Program-made: the position numbers and the translations under genes
Shown here: in pieces, positions 54,411 through 62,903 of the stretch
Layout of the letters: every line of letters starts with the position of its first letter
Position numbering within the stretch: position 1 is the first letter of the stretch
Assembly: GCF_001510895.1 (NCBI RefSeq)
Contig: NZ_LPWA01000102.1
Location: forward strand, 51,122-115,121
Source: Mesorhizobium loti
GTDB lineage: Bacteria > Pseudomonadota > Alphaproteobacteria > Rhizobiales > Rhizobiaceae
Reading direction: 5' to 3'
Length of the DNA stretch: 64,000 bases
Notes under the pieces: generated by a model
What the model was told of the DNA's origin: nothing
Seen by the model: only the letters and a program-made list of their open reading frames with translations
Database searches by the model: none

Positions 54411-54643
54411 TTCGAAGCTCCAGTATCGGTGATGTTGGACGGCGCCGGGTGCTCGGTCTTCGGGAACAGGTGCGGAAGGCCGACGGCCAGCAGCCACAGC
54501 ACGAACAGCACCGCTGCCATGCCGAGGAAGGTGGAAAGCGTCGGGAAAGGACGAGGCTTCTCGTCCCTTCCGTCATCGGGCGTTCCGTCACCGGGTTGGT
54601 GACGGTCGTGCCGGCGTATGTGGTTGAACCAGGGCATGGTCAT
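54407..54643 (-). CDS. Small single-pass membrane protein between kdpA and kdpB
   Basis: A 78-residue protein, MTMPWFNHIRRHDRHQPGDG... with one transmembrane helix, LSTFLGMAAVLFVLWLLAVG LPHLF (about residues 36-60), a charged N-terminus and a short C-terminal tail ending DTGASK. Its ATG lies one base after the kdpA stop, and its TGA overlaps the kdpB ATG. It is therefore embedded in the operon with translational coupling on both sides. Standard kdp operons have no gene here. I do not recognise a family. It could be an accessory or assembly subunit of the Kdp complex (inference). Confidence 0.75.
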
Positions 54644-54644
54644 C

Positions 54645-56348
54645 TCAGAAAGTCTGTCCATGGATCATCGCCAGGTGCTCGACGATCGGGCCGACGGCGA
54701 GCGACGGGAAGAAGGTGAGACCCCCGACGATGATGATGACGCCGACCAGCAGCCCGACGAACAGCGTGCCGTCGGTCGGGAAGGTGCCAGCCGAAGCGGG
54801 CACGGTCTTCTTCGCGGCCAGCGAGCCGGCGATGGCTAAAGCCGGGACGATGACCAGGAAGCGGCCCATCAGCATGCCGATGCCGAGCGTGATGTTGTAC
54901 CAGGGCGTGTTGCCGGAGAGGCCGCCGAAGGCCGAGCCGTTGTTCGCCGCCGCCGAGGTATAGGCGTAGAGCACCTCGGTGAAGCCGTGCGGGCCGCCAT
55001 TGGCGATCGAGGCCACGGCGCTCGGCAGGACCACGGCAATTGCCGTGAAGATCAGCATCGCCAGCGGCAGGCAGAGGATGGCAAGCATCGCCATCTTGAC
55101 CTCCTTGGCCTCGATCTTCTTGCCGAGATATTCCGGCGTGCGGCCGACCATCAGGCCAGCGACGAAGACGGCGACGACGACGAACATCAGGATGCCGTAG
55201 AAGCCGGCGCGACGCCGCCGACAATGACCTCGCCGAGCTGCATGTTGATGAGCGGGATCATGCCGCCAAGCGCGGTGAAACTATCATGCATGGCGTTGAC
55301 GGCGCCGCAGGAGGCCGCCGTGGTGATGACCGCGAACAGCGCCGACAAGGCAATGCCGAAGCGGGTCTCCTTGCCCTCCATATTGCCGCCGTCGATGCCC
55401 AGCGCATGGACCAGCGGGTTGCCGGCGGCCTCGGCCCAGTAGCAGACGGTGACGCCGACGAGGAACAGCACGCCCATCGAGGCGAGGATCGCCCAGCCCT
55501 GGCGCTCACTGCCGACCATGCGGCCGAAGACGTTGGTGAGGGCAGCGCCGAGTACGAAGATCGACAGCATCTGGATCAGGTTGGAGATGGCGTCCGGATT
55601 CTCGAACGGATGCGCGGCGTTGGCGTTGAAGAAGCCGCCGCCATTGGTGCCAAGCATCTTGATGGCGATCTGCGAGGCAACAGGACCGAGAGCGATCGTC
55701 TGCTTGGCGCCTTCCAGCGTGGTGGCGTCGACATAAGGGCCGAGCGTCTGAGGCATGCCCAGCCAGACATAGGCGAGCGTCAGCACGATGCAGATCGGGA
55801 GCAGCACATAGAGCATGCAGCGGGTCAGATCGACCCAGAAATTGCCGATCGACTTGCCCGAAGCCCGGGCGAAGCCGCGGACCAAAGCGATCGCGATGGC
55901 GATGCCGGTGGCGGCCGAGACAAAGTTCTGGACGGTGAGGCCGGCCATCTGCACGAGATAGGACATCGTGCTTTCGCCGCCGTAGTTCTGCCAGTTGGTG
56001 TTGGTGACGAAGCTGACGGCGGTGTTGAAGGCGAGCCCGGGCTCGACCGCGGTCATGCCCGCGGGGGTTATAGGGCAGGGCGCCCTGCAGCCGCTGCAGC
56101 GCGTAGAGAACCAGGAAGCCGGCGAGATTGAAGAGCAGCATGCCGGTCGCGTAGACGGCCCAATGCTGTTCTTCCCTGTCGCTTGTTCCAGCGAGTCGAT
56201 AGAGGCCGCGCTCGATCGGAACGAGCACCGGCGACAGAAAAGTGCGATCACCGCCGAAGACGCGGTACATATAGCCGCCGAGCGGCTTCACGAGCAAAAG
56301 CAGGATCCCGCAATAGACGAGGATCTGTATCCAGCCATTTATGGTCAT
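54645..56348 (-). CDS. kdpA: Potassium-transporting ATPase subunit A (two frameshifts)
   Basis: Channel-like K+-binding subunit of Kdp, about 568 residues when repaired. Segment 1 is [20 protein letters not shown] to LQGALPYNP. Segment 2 runs from [20 protein letters not shown] (selectivity region 1) through [20 protein letters not shown] and on to [11 protein letters not shown]. Segment 3 is [20 protein letters not shown] to HGQTF. The first break is an extra base in a C run (G5 at 56063-56067 on the plus strand); the second is one base lost at about 55210. The net change of the two is zero. kdpF precedes it by 21 bp with GGAGATC as ribosome binding site. Confidence 0.93.
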
Positions 56349-56369
56349 GATGAGATCTCCGCGTGCCGG

Positions 56370-56459
56370 TCAGAAGCGCTCTGGGCGAATGAGCGCGTAG
56401 GTGAGGTAGGCAAGCAGGAACAAGGTCACCGCGCCGCCGAGTATGTAATCGAGAAGCAT
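56370..56459 (-). CDS. kdpF: Potassium-transporting ATPase subunit F
   Basis: A 29-residue single-helix peptide, MLLDYILGGAVTLFLLAYLT YALIRPERF, matching KdpF in length, the L-L-x-Y-L-T-Y-A-L-I-R-P-E-x-F ending and position directly before kdpA. It stabilises the KdpFABC complex in the membrane. Too short for usual ORF listing. GGAAAG lies upstream. Confidence 0.92.
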   Translation of the reverse strand: MLLDYILGGAVTLFLLAYLTYALIRPERF

Positions 56460-56475
56460 GATTCGGTCTTTCCGC

Positions 56476-56556
56476 TCAGATTCTGTCGCAGGCTTTGACG
56501 TAGGCTAGAGACAGGGCGAAGAACAAAATCCCGATCCCGAGAACTATGAGGTCCAT
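56476..56556 (-). CDS. 26-residue membrane peptide upstream of kdpF
   Basis: The frame reads MDLIVLGIGILFFALSLAYV KACDRI, one hydrophobic helix followed by a charged end, preceded by AAGGAA. It is 16 bp before kdpF on the same strand and would be the first gene of the operon. Similar tiny ORFs upstream of kdpF (ending in a CxRL/I pattern) are recalled from other proteobacteria but have no proven role. It may be a second KdpF-like subunit or a leader peptide. Confidence 0.6.
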   Translation of the reverse strand: MDLIVLGIGILFFALSLAYVKACDRI

Positions 56557-57020
56557 GATTGCATTCCTTGCTTTCGCGCGTGCTTTTCCGGCCTGATGCA
56601 GGCGGGATCAAAACTGCATGCGAGCGCGCGTCACCTTGATGGTGACGGCGATCGAAGCTTCTTTCGGACAGAATATGGACCCGAGCGCCATAAAGGTTCG
56701 AGACGGGGCGGGGAGGAAAGATATAGGAATTTTATAGAGGTTTTGGGTGGCTGCTCTTCGGTGTACGAGTGCACCATGCAGCTGAATTTGAGAAGGCGCG
56801 CTTCCTTGCAACATCGGCGCCGCCCCTCATTGCCCTGCCAGGCATTTCTCCCCGTATAGTGACGGGGAGAAAGACGCTCTCCTGGACGGTTTCGCCAGTC
56901 GCCAGCGTTACAGAAAGGGTGCCGAGATTGCGGCTATCTCCCCACTATACGGGGAGAAGGTGCTGGCAGGTGGATGAGGGGCGGCGCGACGTTTCTGGTG
57001 TTGTTCCAAACATTAGGGAG
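56557..57020. other. 464-bp intergenic region between the kdp operon and the amidase gene
   Basis: No protein gene is supported. The part at 56560-56760 is the kdp promoter region. On the minus strand it contains AT-rich CTATAAAATTCCTATATC around 56722-56740, a suitable core promoter or KdpE-site area. The part at 56816-56986 is an inverted repeat. Confidence 0.5.
56816..56986. repeat. Inverted repeat with CTCCCCGTATAG arms
   Basis: The left arm (about 56816-56872) is CGCCGCCCCTCATTGCCCTG... and the right arm (56930-56986) is its approximate complement ending TGAGGGGCGGCG. Each arm also folds on itself: TCTCCCCGTATAG...GGGGAGA. This element type (CTTCTCCCC with CTCATCC) is frequent between rhizobial genes (from memory). 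It lies downstream of the amidase gene and upstream of kdp. Confidence 0.72.
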
Positions 57021-58457
57021 CTAAATGGCCGGCCGCCGATCCTTCCAAGGCATCTCCTCTTCGAGCTGCGATGACAGCGCCAGCACCGTCGCCTCGTCGC
57101 CATAGCGGCCGACGAGCTGCACGCCGATCGGCACGCCGCCGACCGACTGCCCAAGCGGCAGCGAGATCGCCGGCAGGCCGGAGATGTTGAAGGGGAAATT
57201 GAAGACCGCGTCGCTCCATTTGGCGTTGTAGCGATCGAGGTCGGTCTCCGACATGTCGTAGTAGCCGAACGGGCGCGGCAGCTGTGTCAATGTCGGGGTG
57301 ATGAAGATGTCGCAGGCGTTGAGGTCGGCGACGATGTCGCGGCCGATGAGTCTGAGCTGCTCGACATCGGAAACATGCTTGACGCCTCTGGTCGCGCGGC
57401 CACGCTCGATGACCGCCCAGGTCACCGGCTCGACGTCGTTTGGCGTGACGGGTCGGCCGATCAGCGTTTCGAGAAAGCCGAACGTGGCGGCCGTCTGCAC
57501 GTTGGTCATGTCGGTGTAAGTCTTCCAGGCGGCATCGGCATTGAGCGGCATGTCGTGCTCCTCGACATCGTGCCCGAGGCGTTCGAGCGCAGCGACCGTG
57601 GAGAGCACCGTCGCCTTGACCTCGGGGTCGATCGCGGCGCCATTGGGCGGCGTGACGCAAAAGCCGATGCGCAGCTTCTTGGGCATCCGTGCGGAGAGGT
57701 TGAGCCAGCTGCCCTCCGGTACTGGCGGCGTATAGGCATCGCCCGGCAGCGCGCCGGCCACGGCATCGAGATAGGCGGCGGTGTCGCGCACGGTGCGCGA
57801 GCAGCAGAGGAAATAGGCGCCGCCATACCAATAGTCGCCGAAAGGCGCCAGGCTGACGCGTCCGCGCGAGGGCTTCAACCCGATGATGCCGCAGCAGGAG
57901 GCGGGAACGCGGATCGAGCCGGCGCCGTCACTGGCTTCCGCGATCGGCACCATTCCCGTGACGACCGCCACCGCCGCGCCGCCGCTCGAGCCGCCTGGCG
58001 TGATGCCGTCCTTCCACGGATTCTTCGTCGTGCCGTAGAGCTTCGGCTCGGTGGTGATCGACCAGCCATTTTCCGGCGCGTTCGACTTGCCGACAAGGAG
58101 GAGGCCGGCCGCCTTGATGCGGCGCACCACCTCGCTGTCGGAATCGGCGACGAAATCTTTCATAAAGCGACAGGAATTGGTAAGCGGCGCACCCGTCCAG
58201 GACGAGGCAAGCTCCTTGAACAGAAAAGGCACGCCGGCGAAGGCGGTGTTCCTATCGACGGTCGCGGCCTGGGCGCGCGCCATGTCGTAAAGGCGATGGA
58301 TGACCGCATTGAGCGACGGGTTCAGGCGCTCGATCATGGTGATCGCCGCCTCGACCAGCTCGGCTGGAGAAACCTCGCCGCGCTTCACCAGTCCGGCCAG
58401 CGCCAGCGCGTCGGAACCGGTGTAGGTCTCAAGCAAGCCCTCAGAAATCGGAGCCAT
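57021..58457 (-). CDS. Amidase signature family protein
   Basis: A 478-residue amide hydrolase. Catalytic Lys in GVPFLFKELASSWTGAPLTN (about 72-91), serine motif ITPGGSSGGAAVAVVTGMVP (about 154-173) and SDGAGSIRVPASCCGIIGLK. The C-terminal LGQSVGGVPIGVQLVGRYGD is typical. ATG 58457 follows GGAGGGAAG. It is the last gene of the ABC transporter/oxidoreductase operon, so it likely hydrolyses the imported compound or a product of it. Confidence 0.88.
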   Translation of the reverse strand: MAPISEGLLETYTGSDALALAGLVKRGEVSPAELVEAAITMIERLNPSLNAVIHRLYDMARAQAATVDRNTAFAGVPFLFKELASSWTGAPLTNSCRFMKDFVADSDSEVVRRIKAAGLLLVGKSNAPENGWSITTEPKLYGTTKNPWKDGITPGGSSGGAAVAVVTGMVPIAEASDGAGSIRVPASCCGIIGLKPSRGRVSLAPFGDYWYGGAYFLCCSRTVRDTAAYLDAVAGALPGDAYTPPVPEGSWLNLSARMPKKLRIGFCVTPPNGAAIDPEVKATVLSTVAALERLGHDVEEHDMPLNADAAWKTYTDMTNVQTAATFGFLETLIGRPVTPNDVEPVTWAVIERGRATRGVKHVSDVEQLRLIGRDIVADLNACDIFITPTLTQLPRPFGYYDMSETDLDRYNAKWSDAVFNFPFNISGLPAISLPLGQSVGGVPIGVQLVGRYGDEATVLALSSQLEEEMPWKDRRPAI

Positions 58458-58539
58458 GTCTTCCCTCCTTCCATGGCTTCCCGCATTGGCCATAACGCGC
58501 GACCTTGCGACCGCGCGCGGATCGCTCAGGTCGACGGCC

Positions 58540-59631
58540 TCAGGCCAGCTCGACGGTGCGCTTCTCCGCGATGCTCTGCTCGGCGGCTAAAACAATGCGC
58601 AGGCTGTTGACCGCGGCATCCATCTGCTCGGTCAAATCGAGGTTCTCGCGGATGGCGCGCAGGAAGAAGGCCTGCTCGCGGTCGCAAAGCTCCTGATGGC
58701 CGGGCTCGTCCTCCATGCTGACGATCTCGTCGGGCTTCGAAAAATTCTTGTCGCCGTCGACCTGCGCGTAATGGATCTTCAGCGCATCGGTCTTGGTGTG
58801 GCGGTCGATGTCGGCGGAATCCGAGACCTCCTCGGCGTCCTTGGCGCCGCTTCCCGTCTGGCCGGCGACGATGGAGACCGCGCCCTTCGGCCCAACCACG
58901 TCCTTCACGAAATAGGCGGTCTCGCTCATCATCGGACCCCAGCCCGCCTCGTACCAGCCGACCGAGCCGTCGTCGAAGGTGACATGCAGGTGGCCGTAAT
59001 TCTGCTTGTCGGCCTCGGCCCAGAGTTTGGCGCCGATGCCGTGCACCCGCACCGGCTTGGCGCCGGTCAGCTGGCACATGACGTCGACATAATGCACGCC
59101 GCAGTCGACGATCGGGATCAGCGAATCGATCAGGTTCTTGTGCCAGTGCCAGGCGGTGCCGCTGCTCTGCTGGTTGAGGTTGAGGCGCATCACCAGCGGC
59201 TTGCCGAGCGTCTTGCCGACCTCGATGAATTTGATCCAGGACGGATGGACACGCAGGATGTAGCCGAGCACCAGCTTGCGGTTCTTCGCCCGCGCGGCGG
59301 CCACCACCTTCTCGGCATCCGCGATGTTGGTGGCCAAAGGCTTTTCCATGAACACATGGCAGTTGGCGGCAATCGCCTTCAGCGCGTATTCGGCGTGCGT
59401 ATTCGGCCAGCTGTTGATCGAGACGGCGTCCGGCTTGGTCTCCTTCAGCGCCAGGTCGAAATCCTCGAAGAGCGGGTAGCCGGCGAGCTCCTTGGGGATC
59501 TTCTTGTTGCTCTTGATGGTGCGGCTCATGATGCCGACGATCTCGAAGCCGTCGGAGCGGTGGTAGGCGCTGGCATGCGAGGCGCCCATATTGCCCAGAC
59601 CAACCACCAGGATTCTGATTTTGTCGGCCAT
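58540..59631 (-). CDS. Gfo/Idh/MocA family NAD(P)-dependent oxidoreductase
   Basis: A 363-residue dehydrogenase with the N-terminal Rossmann motif IRILVVGLGNMGASHASAYH (GxGxxG-like), the dinucleotide/catalytic stretch HVFMEKPLATNIADAEKVVA (conserved EKP) and a C-terminal GFO_IDH_MocA domain with IPIVDCGVHYVDVMCQLTGA, in which D-x-G-x-H positions the substrate. Family members act on sugars, inositols and other polyols. It lies between the binding protein and amidase genes of one operon. Confidence 0.88.
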   Translation of the reverse strand: MADKIRILVVGLGNMGASHASAYHRSDGFEIVGIMSRTIKSNKKIPKELAGYPLFEDFDLALKETKPDAVSINSWPNTHAEYALKAIAANCHVFMEKPLATNIADAEKVVAAARAKNRKLVLGYILRVHPSWIKFIEVGKTLGKPLVMRLNLNQQSSGTAWHWHKNLIDSLIPIVDCGVHYVDVMCQLTGAKPVRVHGIGAKLWAEADKQNYGHLHVTFDDGSVGWYEAGWGPMMSETAYFVKDVVGPKGAVSIVAGQTGSGAKDAEEVSDSADIDRHTKTDALKIHYAQVDGDKNFSKPDEIVSMEDEPGHQELCDREQAFFLRAIRENLDLTEQMDAAVNSLRIVLAAEQSIAEKRTVELA

Positions 59632-59664
59632 CTTGACCTCCCCAATGTTCTTTGAACGGTAGCG

Positions 59665-59687
59665 CGGGCGGCGTCGTGCGCCGCCCG
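59665..59687 (-). promoter_or_regulatory. Intercistronic hairpin after the binding-protein gene
   Basis: CGGGCGGCG (59665-59673) and CGCCGCCCG (59679-59687) form a perfect 9-bp stem with a 5-base loop and no T run. It lies between the binding-protein stop and the oxidoreductase start, where such stems often stabilise the upstream mRNA so that the binding protein is made in excess. Confidence 0.55.
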
Positions 59688-59707
59688 ACGGTCATTCTGC
59701 GCTCACC

Positions 59708-60880
59708 TTACTTGACGGCGGAGTCGAACAGGTGCGCCTTGATCTTCTCGACGTCGAGCGCGGCAAAGCCCTCCGACAGTTTCACGCCGTCGGCGTCGGC
59801 CTTGACCTTGGCTTTGTCGAAGTCGTTGGCCGCCGGGATCAAGTCATTGGTGCAGACATCCTCTGCCTTCACCGGAGCCGTGATCTGGCCGATCTTGAGG
59901 ATCTCGTCGAAAAAGCCCTGCCAGCTCGCCATGTCGTGCGAGCCCCAGCCGCTGCGCTTGTCCATGTCGCCGCGGAAGACATTGATCTGTTGCAGGATCG
60001 AGGTGGTGCCGAGCTCGGGGCCGAGGTTCTTGGCCAAGGTCGGGAACTGCTCGAACACGGCCTCGACGGCCGCGCGCGGGTTCTGGTAGCCGAATTCGAG
60101 GCCCATCGCCCAGCCGCGCAGGTATTTCTCCAGGAATGCCTTCTTGTCGGCATCCTCGAGGTCGGCGGCGCGCACCACGAAAGTGTTGGCCGGCAGCTTG
60201 GAATTCTGCACGCCCAACCAATATTCGAAGTCGAGACCCTTGGCGATCCATTCGGCGCGCAGCCCCTCCCAGGAGAGCGCGGCATCGCCCTGGCCGCCGG
60301 CGAGCGCCGTGCCCCAGGTCGGCCAGCCGGCCTCGACATATTTCACCTTCTTGATGTCGACGCCTTGGGCTGCAAGCAGCGGATCGGTGATCGCCTGCCA
60401 GGCGGCGGAGCCGAGCAGGATGGTCTTGCCTTCGAGGTCCTTGAGGTTCTTGGTGCCCTGTCCCTTGCGGAAGGCGAGGCTGAAGGTGTCGCGGGCACCC
60501 ATGTGGAAGACGGACTTCAGCTTCATGCCGTTCTGGATGGCGAAGGAGAAGACGCCGGGCGAGGGGAAGCCCATATCGGCCTGGCCGACATCGACGAACT
60601 TCACCGTCGCGGTGCCGTCGGACGGGCCGGGCTGTATGTCGGTATTGAGGTCGCCGAAATAGCCTGCTTTCTTGGCCGACCAGTAGGGATAGTCGTCCAG
60701 CACTTCGAGCGTGCCGCGCGGCGAGATCCAGGTGAATTTCTCATAGGCCGCTGCGCGGGCTTTCAGGCCAGATGCGCCGAGCGCTGTGGCGGTTACGACG
60801 CCGGCCGCCGTCACCTGCAGGAAATAGCGGCGGCTGATGCCCGCGGCTGCGCTGGAATGGATCGGATTTTCGTTGGTCAT
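59708..60880 (-). CDS. ABC transporter substrate-binding protein (NMT1/SsuA-like)
   Basis: Periplasmic binding protein of 390 residues. The Tat-type signal peptide is SRRYFLQVTAAGVVTATALG, cleaved after ARA at about residue 45. The NMT1/THI5-like fold shows KFTWISPRGTLEVLDDYPYW and VKFVDVGQADMGFPSPGVFS. KTILLGSAAWQAITDPLLAA follows. Paralogues bind sulfonates, nitrate or thiamine precursors (HMP), so a small, possibly heterocyclic amide is plausible. The oxidoreductase gene follows 76 bp later. Confidence 0.88.
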   Translation of the reverse strand: MTNENPIHSSAAAGISRRYFLQVTAAGVVTATALGASGLKARAAAYEKFTWISPRGTLEVLDDYPYWSAKKAGYFGDLNTDIQPGPSDGTATVKFVDVGQADMGFPSPGVFSFAIQNGMKLKSVFHMGARDTFSLAFRKGQGTKNLKDLEGKTILLGSAAWQAITDPLLAAQGVDIKKVKYVEAGWPTWGTALAGGQGDAALSWEGLRAEWIAKGLDFEYWLGVQNSKLPANTFVVRAADLEDADKKAFLEKYLRGWAMGLEFGYQNPRAAVEAVFEQFPTLAKNLGPELGTTSILQQINVFRGDMDKRSGWGSHDMASWQGFFDEILKIGQITAPVKAEDVCTNDLIPAANDFDKAKVKADADGVKLSEGFAALDVEKIKAHLFDSAVK

Positions 60881-60945
60881 GGCATTCCCCTTTTGTTGAT
60901 TGCTTGCCTTACCTCGCCCGCCTCCCGGGCAGTCATGCTCTGAAC

Positions 60946-61797
60946 TTATGCCTCCCAGCTCGCCCATTTCTTGCCGATCAGGTAGAAGAGCACGTAGATC
61001 AGGATGCCGAGCGTCGACAGGATCAGCACCACCGCGAAGAACTGCGGCATCTGGATCATCGACGAGTAGGAGGTGAGCCGGTTGCCGAGGCCGAAGCCGC
61101 CGCCGACCATCTCGGCGCCGACGGCGGTGAGCAGCCCGAAGATCGCGCCGATCATCAGGCCGACCAGGATCATCGGCAGCGCCATCGGCGCGCGGATCTT
61201 CCAGAAGATCTGCAAGGTGCTGGCGCCATAGGAACGCGCGAGCGCGATCTTGGCGCTTTCGACACGGCGGAACCCGGTCGCGGCGTTGATCATCACCATC
61301 GGACCGGCGGCTAAAGCCACCGCGATGATGCGCGGCGTGTAGCCGAAGCCGAAACGCAGGATCAGCAGCGGCACCAGCGCCAGCATCGGCGTGGTGACGA
61401 GGATCAGGATGTAAGGCGCGACGATCTTTTCGGCGAAAGGAAACTGCGTGATCACCGCCGCCATCACCAACCCGACGATGGCGCCAATGGCGAAGCCTGA
61501 CACCAGCTCGACCAGCGTGTAGCCGAGATGCGGGGCGATCAGCGGGAACTCGTCGAACAAAGCGTAAAGGATCGAGCTTGGTGGCGGCATGATGTATTGC
61601 GGCACGTGGAAGATGCGCAGAGCCAGCTCGATGCCGCCGATGATCACCACGGCGACGGCGAAGATCGCCGCCACCTCGGCGCCGGACTTGATGCCGGGGC
61701 CGCTGGAAAAAGCGGAGAGGTTGGTGAGGCTGACGTCTTTGCCATCGCCGCCCGACTTCGTTTTTGAGAATTCCGGAATGGCGTCGCCCCCGCTCAC
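60946..61797 (-). CDS. ABC transporter permease (SsuC/TauC-like)
   Basis: A 283-residue inner-membrane permease with a long cytoplasmic N-terminus and six transmembrane helices. The BPD_transp_1 EAA loop is IALARSYGASTLQIFWKIRA PMALPMILVGL (about 187-217). The fold matches nitrate/sulfonate/taurine-type permeases, consistent with the NMT1-like binding protein. Its ATG overlaps the ATPase stop codon. Confidence 0.9.
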   Translation of the reverse strand: MSGGDAIPEFSKTKSGGDGKDVSLTNLSAFSSGPGIKSGAEVAAIFAVAVVIIGGIELALRIFHVPQYIMPPPSSILYALFDEFPLIAPHLGYTLVELVSGFAIGAIVGLVMAAVITQFPFAEKIVAPYILILVTTPMLALVPLLILRFGFGYTPRIIAVALAAGPMVMINAATGFRRVESAKIALARSYGASTLQIFWKIRAPMALPMILVGLMIGAIFGLLTAVGAEMVGGGFGLGNRLTSYSSMIQMPQFFAVVLILSTLGILIYVLFYLIGKKWASWEA

Positions 61798-62627
61798 GGC
61801 CTGATCCTCACGATTTCAGCGCTCTTGTGTTCCGGCTGTTCCGACCCCTTCGGCCGGCGTTCGCCGACGATGTCCATCTTGATGCGGTTGGTAAGGTCGA
61901 AGACCTCCTTGGTCGCCATGATCTCCAGCGAGCGCGGCCGCGGGAACGGCACGTTGTACTCCTTGGCGACGCGGCCCGGCCGCGCGCTCAGCACCACCAC
62001 CCGGTTCGAGAGGAAGATCGCTTCCTCGATGCTGTGGGTGATGAAGACGATCGTCGTCTTGGTGTCGAGCCAGATCTCCTCGACGAGACGGTTCATCTCC
62101 TCGCGGGTAAAACTGTCGAGCGCGCCGAAGGGCTCGTCCATCAGAAGCACCGAGGGCTTCAGCGCCAGCGCGCGAACGATCGCCGCGCGCTGCTGCATGC
62201 CGCCGGAAAGCTCGCGCGGGAACTTGCCGCCGAAGCCGTCGAGGCCGACGCGATTGAGCAGATGCGCGATCCAGGCGCGATCCGGCTTCTCGCCCTTGAT
62301 TTCGAAAGGGAAGTTGATGTTGGCGTCGAGGTTGCGCCAGGGCAGCAGGTTCGCTTCCTGGAAGACGATGCCGATCTCGGGACGCGGACCGGCGATTTCC
62401 TTGCCGTCGAGCAGGATCGAGCCGCTGGTCAACCGGTGCAGGCCCGACATCGACCATAAAAGCGTGGTCTTGCCGCAGCCGGATGGACCGACGATCGAGA
62501 CGATCTCATTGGCGTGCACATCAAGACTGCAGCGGTCCAGGGCGAGAAGATCGCCGGAGGCCGTGGTGTAGACCTTGCTCGCTGCCTGCACGCCGAGCTT
62601 CGGCGTTCTTGCGCTGCCCGTATTCAT
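61794..62627 (-). CDS. ABC transporter ATP-binding protein (SsuB/TauB-like)
   Basis: A 277-residue ATPase with Walker A VSIVGPSGCGKTTLLWSMSG, Q-loop GIVFQEANLLPW, signature FPRELSGGMQQRAAIVRALA, Walker B PSVLLMDEPFGALDSFTREE and H-loop TIVFITHSIEEAIFLSNRVV, as in nitrate/sulfonate/taurine importers. ATG 62627 follows GAGGGGGAGC. It is the first gene of the operon, divergent from the RpiR regulator. Confidence 0.92.
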   Translation of the reverse strand: MNTGSARTPKLGVQAASKVYTTASGDLLALDRCSLDVHANEIVSIVGPSGCGKTTLLWSMSGLHRLTSGSILLDGKEIAGPRPEIGIVFQEANLLPWRNLDANINFPFEIKGEKPDRAWIAHLLNRVGLDGFGGKFPRELSGGMQQRAAIVRALALKPSVLLMDEPFGALDSFTREEMNRLVEEIWLDTKTTIVFITHSIEEAIFLSNRVVVLSARPGRVAKEYNVPFPRPRSLEIMATKEVFDLTNRIKMDIVGERRPKGSEQPEHKSAEIVRIRP

Positions 62628-62691
62628 GCTCCCCCTCGGAGACTGCGCGATGGCGTTGCCGGAGGCCCCATCTGTCCGCAAAATCAGTCTG

Positions 62692-62822
62692 TAACTATCC
62701 TACTTTACTGTCAAGCGGCGACAAAGGACTGGCGCAATCAGCTTCAATCAGCTCTCATCTAAGCATCTGATTTTTCGCTATTTTCGATCCTCTTGCGATG
62801 TGTGTTACTTTCCTACATACTT
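62692..62822. promoter_or_regulatory. Two related sites in the rpiR/ABC divergent promoter
   Basis: TAACTATCCTACTTTACT (62692-62709) and TTACTTTCCTACATACTT (62805-62822) share the core ACTwTCCTAC and are 113 bp apart. Site 1 is also a partial palindrome (GTAA...TTAC). They are candidate operators for the adjacent RpiR protein. The first lies near the start of the ABC operon, the second near the rpiR gene. Confidence 0.45.
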
Positions 62823-62903
62823 GCGTCGGTCGATTGCCTATGGCCAGACGGCGGATAATCGCAAATATGGTGGGTCCAGAAACGGGCAGGGAAGGACTGG
62901 CCA

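Noticed and set aside
54645..56348. kdpA and kdpB as true pseudogenes
   Set aside because: The breaks are single bases in short homopolymers, motifs are intact on both sides, and the rest of the operon is preserved, so error is more likely than decay.
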